A DNA stretch of 64,000 bases from Haematobia irritans (Eukaryota; Arthropoda; Insecta; Diptera; Muscidae), in NCBI RefSeq assembly GCF_050003625.1, contig NC_134400.1:42642557-42706556 (forward strand), written 5' to 3'. The translations under genes and the position numbers were made by a program. The notes under the pieces are model-generated. The model was not told where the DNA came from. It did not search any database and saw only the letters and a program-made list of their open reading frames with translations. Below, piece after piece: positions 22,587 to 33,095 of the stretch. The first letter of the stretch is position 1. Each line of letters opens with the position of its first letter.

Positions 22587-23362
22587 CCCTGTCAAAATTT
22601 TTTGGATTTGACGGCGCTTCTGAGAATGCCCACCACGACGAAAACAGTCGTTTACGATATCCAAAACTCGTCGGAAAAGCGCCGTTACTATTGAGAAGTT
22701 GTACCACGCCAAGTTACTACAAAAAAGTATCGAATGAGTGCAATTATTAGGTGCCTTTTTTAATAAATTTAGAAAGACGCCAATAAGAGTCCCTTCAAAC
22801 TATTAGAAAAAGTAAATTTTAAGATAGTTGTAAAAGAATCATTGTGGTCAAGTTAAATACGATTGTTTAGATGTTTATTAATTTGAATAACAATTTATAA
22901 CTTATTCCAGGTACAACATTTATACGAATAAAAACACATTGAACATAATGCCTTAAATACGAATGATTTATAAGTTGAAATTCTGCTATATTCGGCTGAT
23001 GCTCCAGCGTCTATCAGTGTTTATTCTTGATGAATGCAGCGTGTCTGGAAAAATATCTGAAAAACTATCACTTTACTCCATTTGAAATTCGAAAATTGTT
23101 CACCAATGTACCTTTAACAATTTTAAGCATAATAACTAAGGTTCCACCACTTCATTTTCGTTTTTTTTTTTTAATAAATTATAACAAGCTAGTTGCGCTT
23201 GGTGTTTCACAAAATATAAAATTGCTGTTATGACAATAGTGATGGCATAATAGTTTTATGTACGTTTTGTACATTTTGATACGCTTCCTCATCACAGTTG
23301 GCGATTGTTGTAGTATCATTTACGATTCTCTGGTAGCGATGAGGATGAAATGGAACTTTGAA
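22587..23362. mobile_element. Non-autonomous DNA element (CCCTGCCAACA family), decayed copy
   Basis: Matches 55830-56583 along its length: 'gcgcttctgagaatgccca', 'gaaaagcgccgt', 'ttgagaagttgtaccacgcc', 'gacgccaataaga', 'gatgaggatgaaatgg'. Left end is 'ccctgtcaaaattt'; the right terminus is degraded. Carries an extra ~25-bp 'gttactacaaaaaagtatcg' segment relative to the other copy. Confidence 0.8.
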
Positions 23363-24774
23363 TACGTTGTTATCGATCGTTAACATTTTGCTCCCATGAG
23401 ATATACATGGCAAAATGTGTTATTGGCACACAATCGAAATTTCCGCTAGAGTTGCATACTTGGTTTTAAGCGTAAAAAACAACAATAAAAAATGCCAATA
23501 GGAATGAATAGTCTCCAGTCTATTTTTTTTTTTGTTTGGGTTACCCTTTTGTATTGCCGTTACCCTTCTGTGGTTGGATATTAACTGCTCATCCATATCG
23601 TTTAGAAATTTGCGGCAGTCTATGTCCCTTATCAACTTGATAAGGACCAATACATTTTATTAATATCTGTTACGAATGATTTTTGCTAAATTATCATAGA
23701 AATGTAGTATTGAATTATTGTTGGTAGAAGATTCCTTTTTTTTTTGTAGAAATTTTAAAGCTTTTTCAGATTAACAAATATATACTTTGACTATATATTT
23801 CCCTATATTTCAGTCGAAATAAGATGACGACGATATATATTGGCCGAAAACTGTCAGCGGCTTCATTCTTTTGCTGTCTGGTGTTTGTTTCTGTTCTTCA
23901 AATTCAATTTTTATTACCTTTTAATAGCAAACAAAAATATTACATTAGAAGTGTCTATTGTCAATGATATTAATATAATTGCCAGCGCATTATAAAAATG
24001 CGATTCAAATATGCACATTACTAAGTATTTCCTGTCCGGCAGGAAGTTAAAATTGTGGACGTTAAGAGAACAAAAGTAATATTTTGTAGAAAAGGCACTA
24101 CCAACCGTCATCATTACCGTTGAGAATTTTTAGAGAATGGCATGTGTCACAAGTCAAAAAAGGTGGCACATAATTTTTAAAAAAGTGGCGCAAAAAGTGG
24201 TACACTTTTTCATAAAGAAAATTCAGCAATTAAACGCATTTATATCAGTGTAGTATATAGCGCAGTGAAATATTTTTTTCTAATTTAGATCTTAACTAGT
24301 CTTACATTAATTTCATCTCCATATATATGACAATCTTTGAAATTTAATATTCAGGAGACTAACCCGGCTTATCTACCATAGAAAAATTTCCATGTCTATT
24401 TTTAGGCGGTAAAAGTATACACTGATATTATGGTAAAAAAAGAAAAAATTCTCCACATATAATATTCTACTCGTGAACTCGATTATTTGTTAAGAATCCA
24501 GTCATATCTGTAAACTTAACGCTATTAGGGATTGAAAGTGGAACAGTATGACAAAAAAACTATAAAGTATCATATTTAATAACACAAAAGTATCAACGTT
24601 TGCAAAACGTGGCAAATTTGACACTAACGGTAACACTGCCTACCGTATTTTACTCAATCGACTCAATGATTTTAAAGAAGAAAATGGTATTGTAGATCTA
24701 TTATTTTTGGTTTATCTACACTAAACCTACATTAATTCTCTCTGCCTCAAGATCTGAGAAAATGGAACCAAGAA
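23363..24774. other. Non-coding AT-rich stretch
   Basis: No gene, RNA or repeat family recognised. Small ORFs on either strand lack domains. Confidence 0.5.
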
Positions 24775-25010
24775 GGCGGATCGTTATACAAATATTTTGG
24801 CGCCCAACGTGAGACCCATAGCGGTAGAGGAACACGTACGTGTATTTCTTATGGGAAGCCCAAAATATGCATCGGAATTTCGTGACTGCTAGTGGCATGT
24901 CGCCAAATTAAAATCTATCCTATCGGCAAATGGGATATTATTGCCATCGCTTATCAAATTTTTGAACTCACCACAAGCCGTTGTTGTTGTCATTGTTGTA
25001 TACCAATAAA
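24775..25010 (+). mobile_element. Truncated, diverged copy of the GTGTGTAAATATAACC MITE
   Basis: Contains 'gtgtatttcttatgggaagc' followed by 'ccaaaat' and a diverged 'ggcatgtcgccaaattaaaa', as in the copy at 26230-26661, but the left end is replaced by other sequence and the right end is missing. Confidence 0.7.
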
Positions 25011-25044
25011 CTCTTTTTGATAAAACTAAGTAAGTTACAGTCTA

Positions 25045-25788
25045 TTTCTGATATCCGAATTCTGCTGTTCGTTCGCATACAAAACGAAAATCAGCTGATT
25101 TCGGTTTCTCTAAGCTCTATCTAAACGACAAGTGAGACGAAAATCAATGCGAACGAAAACGTAACGTTACCACTAAAATTGGGTTTCTCTAACTCCATTC
25201 GTTCGCATTTTGTCGAACATAAATGTCAAATCCACTCACTTTGCACAAACCTTTCGTTTTGTGGAAAAAGGCATTCATGAATAGAGAAAAACTTAATAAT
25301 TGATAAATTGATTAAAGCTTTTTGGTGCAAAAATATAATAAAAGTGATTTATATAGATCTATTTCTCTTTATAACCGCCATATAGACCGTTTAAAGGAAA
25401 TTCTAAAATGAACAAACGCATACATTTGGAATGAAACACTCATTAAAAGGATAACCGAAACCTAATTATTGCAGATATATAGAAATACAAATACATATCT
25501 CTCTACGAGGGCTAATTTCTTAAAAAAAAATATTGAGCTAAACCAAATATCAACAATGAGAAAAATTTGCAAAATAAACGGCGATGCCAGATTAAATTTT
25601 ATGGAAAATTATTTTTAAAATCTATGGGCCTTTTTCAAGTAATTGAAATAGTTGAGATCTGGTAATATTAGCATTTGACAGTAACGTAAGCCATGCGAAC
25701 GAACGAAAGGAAGTTAGAGAAACCCAAATCTAGACGAAAGTGAGTGACTGCCGTTCGTTCGCAATTGCTTTCGTTCGGTTATCAGAAA
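25045..25788. mobile_element. MITE with TTTCTGATAWCCGAA ends
   Basis: Left TTTCTGATATCCGAA, right reverse-complements to TTTCTGATAACCGAA. A second inverted pair, 'ttgggtttctctaact', occurs at about 25179 and its reverse complement at about 25710. No coding capacity. Confidence 0.65.
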
Positions 25789-25800
25789 TTTGTTAGTGTC

Positions 25801-25915
25801 AGCAGAGAGTATAAAGAAAACAAGAGGACGAAAATTTCTCTTCTGCCTGCAGCTTTGACTTCCACCTACTGTCGCAGTTTCGCTTGACAGTTTAGTTCTC
25901 TCTCTGGTGTCAGTT
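25801..25915. mobile_element. Short deletion derivative of the AGAGAGTAT/ACAAGAGGACGAA MITE
   Basis: Begins 'agagagtataaagaaaacaa' and ends 'gttctctctctgg'; retains only the outer parts seen in the full copies at 28132-28547 and 50774-51216. Confidence 0.7.
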
Positions 25916-26229
25916 CTAAAATAAAACAAATTATTTACCCCCATATGCATATAATCTCCTTCGTTAAAAATGTCAGTAATTTGTTTTGCATATGGGAATT
26001 ATTCACTAAACTTCAATAATTGTAACTTCTGCTTGAACGTTAAATATTATAAATTTTGTATATTTTAGTAAATAAAATTTACAAAATATATTTTCGCCAT
26101 TGCAATTGTGTTGCCGTGATTTTAAAATAATGTAAAGGGATGCCACCTTGCTATTATATTATAATATTCTTCTCATATTTGATTAAAGATGTAATATAAG
26201 CAAGGTGGCATCATTGTCAACTACCTTTA

Positions 26230-26661
26230 GTGTGTAAATATAACCATAGCGATAGGCGGTAGGCGAACACTTATTTACGTGTATTTCTTATGGGAAGCCC
26301 AAAATCCGCGACGGAATACCGTGACGGCTAGCGGCGTGTCGCTAAATTAAAACTTATTCTAACTCCTTGGCGAAAACTGGTATAGTGTTGCCATCGCTTA
26401 TCAATTTTTTAACTCACCACTAGGAATTGCTGTTGCCTGGAGACGTGTAGATTATTTTTTCTTGAAATAACTCAACAAATAACAAGCCATTGTATGTTTT
26501 TATTCAACTTCATTGTTTAATATTGTCAAAGCGTGCTGTATTGACAACAAAAACGCTAGGAAACGTGAAAAAGGGAATTATTCGCCGTCGAGCTTATTGT
26601 ATTTGCCGTTGCGGCAAAAATGTTTCGCCTACCGCCTATCGCTATGGTTATATTTACACAC
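26230..26661 (+). mobile_element. PIF/Harbinger-like MITE (GTGTGTAAATATAACC), copy 1
   Basis: Perfect terminal inverted repeats of about 38 bp that start GTGTGTAAATATAACCATAG on each end, flanked by TTA (26227-26229 and 26662-26664). A 3-bp TWA target duplication is the signature of PIF/Harbinger. 432 bp, no transposase. Confidence 0.9.
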
Positions 26662-26664
26662 TTA

Positions 26665-27530
26665 AACTGGCATCTTTCAGAATAAAAAAAATATACCTCC
26701 AGCGGAAATCGTTTGCTTGTATAGCAGCAAAATATAAACACACTGAATTTTTTTAGCAAATTAATTTTTTTTTGTGGAGAGCTGTTTCCGAAATTAAATA
26801 TCTAGCCAACCTAAATAAACAATAAAAATAACATTTAACGTCTTGAAGTTTAGTGAAAAATAGAGTTTGTGTCAAATTTGTCCTATCTGTGATATTAGGC
26901 CTGTTTCCTTTTAGTACTTGATGTAACATTTGTGTGAGCTACATCTTATCAGAGCAAATCGTGTGGGTGTTGCCAGATTGTATTTGGATAAAGTGGCATT
27001 TCCTCGATTCACAATAGAAGTTTATTGTGTTATCCCTCGACTTCTTCCTTTGGAGCAACGTGAAATATAAGGTCAATGTCAATAGCCCATCGTCCATTTA
27101 AGACCTCAAAAGGTATCGGTGACATTGAGACCATGCGTTACTATTCGTTTTTCTATCGGTGTAAAAATCAATGGTTCCATATATTTCCAGACTATCAATC
27201 ATCATAGCTACAATTACCAAACGGAAATAGACACCTGCGAATTTAAATAATTATAGCCATAGAAATATTGAACTTCCAACTTCCTTTCAATTGTATAATA
27301 TTAGTTTCAGAGTTCACTTTCAATATGTATATATATTGTATGCTTTTTAATATTAATTGTTATTCAAAAATGGTGTCTGCAATAAATCAGGGAATACACT
27401 TTATATTTTTTTTATTGCAACATTTTCGTGTAAGATATGTAAAATGTGCTATTGTGAATCTATATGAAAATATTAACATTCACAATAGCAAATTATTGGG
27501 AACTAGTAGAGCGATCACTTTGAGATTGAC
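26665..27530. other. Non-coding AT-rich stretch
   Basis: Nothing recognised. The end at about 27490-27530 ('cactttgagattgacataa') is repeated near 28021-28045, suggesting a local duplication around the element that follows. Confidence 0.5.
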
Positions 27531-27571
27531 ATAAGCTCCGTTCGAGAGCCCGATAATTTCGTTTGTTTTCA

Positions 27572-27980
27572 CTATAGACATTGTAATACATAGATGATCC
27601 ACTATTCTCTTTAAAAAAATGTGACAGTTCCACAAATTAATTTTCTGACATTTCGTTTTGATTTTTTCTTAAAGAGTCAGTCCCAAACATTAATTTTCGC
27701 GCATTTGCTTTTGTGTTGTACGTAAAGAGTGCTGCTCGAAATTAAATTTCGTATTTGGTCACAATTTTTTGTTCAAATATGAACTTTTAATATATTAATT
27801 TATTTATAAATCCTCTGTTGCATCATAAACGTTCTAATTTTGTGTAAAATTGGCAAACTACAAAAAGGAAAACGAAAGAGATTGTAAGCGTGCTCTTATT
27901 TTTCTCGTTTATTCTTAATCTTCGGAACTGTCAAACATAGTTTGACACCAATGGCTCATCTATGTATTATAAGGTCTATG
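27572..27980. mobile_element. Fold-back MITE (ATAGACNTTRTAATACATAG ends)
   Basis: Left 'atagacattgtaatacatag', right reverse-complements to 'atagaccttataatacatag'; a second inverted pair 'gtgacagttcc' / 'ggaactgtcaaac' lies inside. No coding capacity. A near-duplicate of the left flank (27487-27532) occurs at the right flank (28000-28045). Confidence 0.75.
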
Positions 27981-28131
27981 GTTTTCACCATAAAGACAGC
28001 AAATTAGGAACTAACAAAACGAGCACTTTGAGATTGACATAAACTCACGGTTGCCACAGTTGGTAGAATTCTACCAAAAATGGTAGATGTTTTTTAACGC
28101 TTTGTAGATTGGTAGAACTCTTGATGTTTGG

Positions 28132-28547
28132 TAGGGAGAATAAAAAGACAAGAGAACGAAAAACAACAAATGTCAACCGTATAGATGTCGCACAAAGACT
28201 GCAGCTTTGGTATTACCGGGGTTGTGGTCGAAGCGCTGTTTTGATAAATTCTTTATAAAGTCATCGGCAGTCATAATTTCAAATTGTCTGCCAAAAAATT
28301 CAATGGAATGAAAACATTTATAAAACAGAACATTTGTTACAACAATGTAGGTTCTAAATCCTATTTTAATTACGTTTCGTAAAGCCGGCAGAGAACTGAA
28401 CTGGGTGACGTCGGCGCAAACTGTATGATATTTGAGAGAAGCGCCGACAAAAACTGCATGATATTCGAGAAATTTTCCTCATGACTGTCACCTACTGACG
28501 CAGTTTCGCTTCACAGTTTCGTCATCTTGTCTTTTTATTCTCTCTGG
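28132..28547. mobile_element. MITE with AGAGARTATWAARAAGACAAGAGRACGAA ends, copy inside the satellite element
   Basis: Left 'agggagaataaaaagacaag', right reverse-complements to 'ccagagagaataaaaagaca'. The flanks rejoin as the uninterrupted host phrase 'gatgttttggtagatttt' seen at 52061. The ends and a probable ~8-bp duplication (GTTTTGGT-like, imperfect) suggest hAT, not proven. Confidence 0.7.
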
Positions 28548-28589
28548 TTTTGGTAGATTTTGCAATTTATTCCTCTCCAACTAAGAGTA

Positions 28590-28975
28590 CTTCACAAATT
28601 TTCTATAGAAATGAAATTTTGACAAAATTTTCTATAGAAATAACATTTTGACAAAATTTTCTATAGAAATCAAATTTTGACAACATTTTCTATGGAAATA
28701 ATATTTAGACAAAATTTTCTATAGAAATAAAATTTTTGACAAAGTTTTCTATAGAAATAAAATTTTGATAAAATTTCTATAGAAATAAAATTTTGACAAG
28801 ATTTTCTATAGAAATATAATTGTGACGAATTTTTCTATAGAAATTATATTCTGACAAAATTTTTTATAGAAATAAAACTTTGACAACATTTTCTATTGAA
28901 ATAAAATTCTGAAAAAAATTTTCAATAGATATAAAATTTTGACAAAGTTTTCTATAGAAATAAAATTTTGCAAAA
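28590..28975 (+). repeat. 29-bp satellite array, plus orientation
   Basis: About thirteen copies of 'attttgacaaaattttct' + 'atagaaataaa'. Unit length 29 bp with point and small indel variation. Confidence 0.93.
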
Positions 28976-29025
28976 TAAGATTTTTTGGTTTGGCAGACAG
29001 CAAAAGAGATCTTTTGGTAGACACA

Positions 29026-30704
29026 CTGTTAGAAAAATATGTTTTTCATATGTTCCGATATAAACAAAATGTGTTTCGGGCACAATTTTAAAACACAATA
29101 TATTTAAGTGCAAACATATAATGTTCCTAAACTAACAGTAAATGTTTGGGACATCTATGTTAATATGTTAGAATATATTATGTTTGGGGCATGAATGTTT
29201 CATAAAAATCATATGTGTGAATGCAAACATATATAAATTTACAAATTTCGACTAAGTTGTGATATGTTGTGATATCAACATAACACAGCGAAAGAATCAA
29301 AAGAGAACAATTTCTGTGAAACCGCTTGTATGTTGTTTCGGAAAACTGTTTTATGATAAGGCCAAAAATTTGATATGATTAAGTCTAAATATTATTTAAT
29401 TTGAATAAAGAGAATAGACATTCGGAACCAAGAGAATAGACATTTGAAAAAAAACAGCATATGTTTTCGCCTTGAGAGCAGCATTTTATGTATGTGTGGA
29501 CATGAGTTTTGTTTATCATTTTGGCATATGGGCACAATTTTTTCTTGGTTCGTTAAAAGAAATCAGGGGTCTTAACAATAAAAATAACTATACTCTTTTT
29601 AGAGTTGGTACAGTAAAATGAAATAAGGAGAAAATAGTGAAAAATTACACAGTAAAATGTGTAAAAACAAAGTTTAGTTGCTCTTTATTAATAAGTAGTC
29701 CACGTGTAGTTGACGGACACCTTCAAATATAAAAGCGGGCATTAAGTTCGAGTTTTGCAGCTAAAACAATTTAAAAAGTTTATTTTCTTTAAAATGAATT
29801 ATTAAAGAAAAATAAAAGACATTTTAGAGCGATGGTGTTAAATGCTAGTAAACAACTGTTCACGCCTAAATAAATTTATGTTTATATTATAAAATTATTT
29901 ATGTATGTTTATACTCGACTCCACATTCTTCTTTTGTTAGAGTTTTTGAATTCCTTCCAAATTTTAAAGTTTTGTACCAGTTTTTGTTACAAAATTGTTA
30001 TTTTTGCAATAAAAAAATAATATTTTATACAAAAATCATTCAATTTCGTTTATATCAAGCACTGTTACTGACTATAAATCTTTAATAACCCACATTTCGA
30101 AGTTTCATTATAAAAATTTAATATAGTATAAATATAAATGTGTAAATTAAAAAAAAAGTGTTCGGTCGGAGCAGGGATTGAACCCACGACCCTTTGCATG
30201 CAAGGCAAACAAATGTATGTTTCAATTAAATAATGTTATGTTTGCATGGGCTCGTGGGCGCTGCAAACTATGTTATATAAATGTAACTTATAACGATATT
30301 TATCTGCTGGTGACTATAACAGCTACGTAGCCCAGTGGATAGTGTGTTGGCTTACAAACTGTATGGTCCTCGGTTCGATTCTCCGTGCAGGCAACAGGTA
30401 AAATTTAAAAAATTTATAAAAGTGAATAATTTCTTCGACATTGTTTGTATTACAGAAAAAGGTGCCAAGAACTAAAATATTTCGTGGAAGTGAAAATTAC
30501 GAGTATGTTAGGGAATGAGCACAATCGTCGTTGGGAAAAATTCTTCCAAGCATATAATATTTTTGGTCTCAAAATGCTTCCTAACATATAATATGTTCAC
30601 ATAAAACAAACATATTAACGTTTCGGCAGTATCGAATAATATATGTGCTTCCTGCAAAATATGTTTGGAACATATGTTAAAGAAGCGATTTTTTTGAGGG
30701 TGCA
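29026..30704 (+). mobile_element. Element with tRNA-like insert, copy 1 (plus)
   Basis: Starts 'cactgttagaaaaatatg' + 'tttttcatatgtt' and ends 'gaagcgatttttttgagggtg'. The inverse of both ends is found in copy 2 (30856-31833), which shows these are the true termini. Text is rich in 'aacatataatatgtttgg'. It includes a tRNA-like block at 30316-30400 and a second tRNA-like 3' half at about 30170-30210. No protein-coding capacity. Superfamily unknown. Confidence 0.7.
30316..30400 (+). ncRNA. tRNA-like block (A and B boxes) inside the element
   Basis: Box A-like TAGCCCAGTGG at about 30329 and box B-like GGTTCGATTCT at about 30372, with an intervening 'ggcttacaaactgtatgg'. The 3' text is 'aaggtgccaagaacta' further down. 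The pieces fit a tRNA-derived Pol III promoter rather than a functional tRNA: I cannot draw a full cloverleaf. Confidence 0.5.
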
Positions 30705-30855
30705 GCAAAAGAGAGACAGCAAAGGAGATCTAGAGAGAGATCAAATGTTACATTTGAGAAATAGAGAAGTTGCAAGTTTTTGCAACTTCCGCGAATGGGC
30801 AGAGATTTCTCTGCTTCTGGCGTCAGTCAATGAATTTCTCACATGTTACCACGTA
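30705..30855. other. Spacer between the two inverted copies
   Basis: About 150 bp beginning 'cagcaaaagagagacagcaaa', which resembles the host text 'cagacagcaaaagagatctt' left of copy 1. It shares 'gttgcaagtttttgc' with 60456-60475. Confidence 0.5.
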
Positions 30856-31833
30856 CACGCTCACAAAAAATCGCTTCTGTAACATATACTCCCAAACATA
30901 TTTTGCTTCAAGCATATATATTTTTGGGTATTGCCCAAACATTTATATGTTTGATCTCTTCCAATATATAATATGTTTGAAAGCATATTGGTCTAAACAA
31001 TATATGTTTGGGTAGTCTAAGTTCCAAACATTTTGTATCTTTGCATCCAAATTCAATAATGTTGTCTTCCAAAAAACAATATGTTATTATGTGAACATAT
31101 AATATGTTTGGAAGCATTTTGCACCCAAAAATATTATATGCTTAAAAAAAATTCTCCCAAACAATATTGTGCTCAAAATTTTATTTATTTATTTATATAT
31201 TTACAATCATAATGAATTATGAAAATAAACAGGTAATATAGGTGCTAACAACATAGGTTTTCGACCTGAATGCTCAAAATTTTGTTTCTGCCCAATTGTA
31301 TATTCCCCGACATCTTTCTCACTTCCACGAGATTTTTTAGTTCTTAGCACCTTTTCTGTAATACAAACATTGTAGAAGAAATTATTCAATTTTATGATTT
31401 TTTTTATTTTAATTTTACCTTTTGCCGGACGGGGATTCGAACAGCGGACCACACAGTTTGTAAGGATCAAAGAAGTAGCTGATCAATTGCCCAAGGAAAA
31501 ATAAAATTTTAATTTTGTAATAACAAGCAACAACCACCAACTTAATTCAATATCGATACCTTTTAAATAGCGCTCCAAGCTACTAAACACATATATGCTT
31601 ATAGGCTATTTCTAAATTAATATATGTTTGCATCCAAGCATATTATATTTACAAACATTTTATGTCCCAAACATAATATGTTCTAACATATTAACATATA
31701 TGTCCCAAACATGTTATGCTAGTTTATGAACATTATATGCTTGCACTCAAAAATATTGTGTTTAAAAATTTGTGTTCCAAACATATAATGTTTATAGCCA
31801 AACATATGAAAAACAGTCTTTTTCATCCGTGTA
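30856..31833 (-). mobile_element. Element with tRNA-like insert, copy 2 (minus), shorter
   Basis: Reverse complement of copy 1 with about 700 bp missing. Its outer end reads, on the minus strand, 'cacggatgaaaaagactg' + 'tttttcatatgttt'; the inner end is 'cacgctcacaaaaaatcgc'. The tRNA-like block is retained at 31422-31490 (minus), with B box GTTCGAATCCCC. Confidence 0.7.
31422..31490 (-). ncRNA. tRNA-like block inside copy 2
   Basis: Minus strand reads 'ttacaaactgtgtggtccgc' then 'tgttcgaatccccgtccggc', paralogous to 30316-30400, followed by the shared 'ggtgctaagaacta' tail. Confidence 0.5.
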
Positions 31834-33024
31834 CCTCTAATGTAGATAAATGTTTATATTCATTCTCTTAAAAAAAATACATCAAATTTTCTTCGCTGTT
31901 GATTGGTTGTAAACCAAAACATAATAGTATCTTAGTTTGGATTAAAAAACAAAACTAATTTGTTTAATATTGGTAATAGAAATGACATTGCAATTTTTCA
32001 CAAAAAAAAACGAAAATGTTGGTATGGCATCTCTCCACAAAATTTATAAACAATAGACAATTGATATGTGAGACCAAAAACAATAGAAAAGGAAGATTGG
32101 AAAATGGGCGACGTCATACCAAAAGTTGCATTTACGGTGTTCGATACATACACGTTCGTTCATTTTTAATTTGCAATATTTTTTGTTAAAAACTCACAAA
32201 TGATGTTAAATTTTGTGTAAATAATAATGAGAAACTTTTGACCGATTGTTCTACGTCATTCCCTGATATAAATTTCTTTTTATTCTTAGTTTAATTTGTG
32301 GAACAAAAAATCATAAACGACACGTTTACATCGAACGCCGTCAATGGTTTGATACCCTCTGCTGCCATTTTCCCATCTTCATCTTCCATTGTTTTTGTGT
32401 GAGACTCTCCAATTCCGCTGAGACCAGCGTATCTTTGCAATCAGACCAACTGACCCCAAACATAGCGATCACCCATACTAGTAGTATTCGCCGACGTTTT
32501 TACCAAAGCCAAAAAACAAAACAAATACAAAACTATTAATTTCGCATGCCACAATCTATACTAATATCTTTTTTTCACCTGTCATCGGCGGCATCTGTCA
32601 CTGTTATCATCTTTGTCAACAAAATAAAAAAAACGTCGCTCCATTTCAACCCACAGAAAAAGCTCACAATCGACCTTATCGCGTTTGAATTCGAGTGTAT
32701 TGCGAAAAACAAAAAAAATTAAACAACACAAGAACAAAGCAACAAATAAACAAAAGTAAAACACACATACAAACCAGTCTGCACAAGTGTCTGTAGGCAT
32801 TCTGTGACGGCAACAGCAATCTAAAACAACAAAACACCTTATAATTGCGCGCACATACACACACAAACACTAATGTTGGTGTACGTCTTAATCGATTCAA
32901 ATCCATTTACTATAGTGATCACATTACCGGTTTAGCGAGCACCTAAATAAAAGCGTCAACGTTTGAGCTAATAAAACAACATCGTGAATATTAGAACGAA
33001 AGCAGAGAATTTAAGAATTTCATC
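31834..33024 (+). promoter_or_regulatory. Region upstream of candidate wnd exon 1b; possible 5' leader
   Basis: No repeat family matches 31900-33020. The last 600 bp are CA-rich with A-rich leader-like text ('aaagcagagaatttaagaatttcatc' before the ATG, key part 'agaatttcatcATGG'). An in-frame stop TAG at 32992-32994 precedes the ATG at 33025, as expected of a leader. No TATA/Inr element can be assigned with certainty. ORFs on the minus strand here reflect CA-rich sequence. Confidence 0.35.
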
Positions 33025-33095
33025 ATGGTCTTTTATATATCACTGTTCGGCCGACATATAGAACCGCCTGATAAAGTGTTAAATGCAGAAAAAAG
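33025..33095 (+). CDS. wnd: wnd candidate first coding exon 1b
   Basis: ATG followed by 23 codons, '[20 protein letters not shown]' then 'AEK', ending AG|GTAAAT in phase 2. The leftover AG joins C at 41668 to give serine, so the frame is continuous into '[15 protein letters not shown]'. In-frame stop at 32992 supports the ATG as the start. It is short and lacks an independent domain, so the call rests on phase and splice site. Confidence 0.55.

Larger units (their letters stand above)
28050..29025 (+). mobile_element. Satellite-bearing element (GGTTGCCACAGTTGGTAGAATTC start), copy 1
   Basis: Starts 'acggttgccacagttggtag', is split by the MITE at 28132-28547 and continues with a 29-bp array at 28590-28975, then 'ttttggtttggcagacagc'. 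The same start is seen at 33291 and 51987. Confidence 0.75.

Noticed and set aside
30316..30400. Functional tRNA gene
   Set aside because: A and B boxes are present but arms do not form a convincing cloverleaf, and the block is duplicated inside a repeat element.
32582..32906. Minus-strand Cys/Val-rich ORFs
   Set aside because: Arise from CA-rich and A-rich leader-like DNA on the + strand; no domain and overlapping frames.
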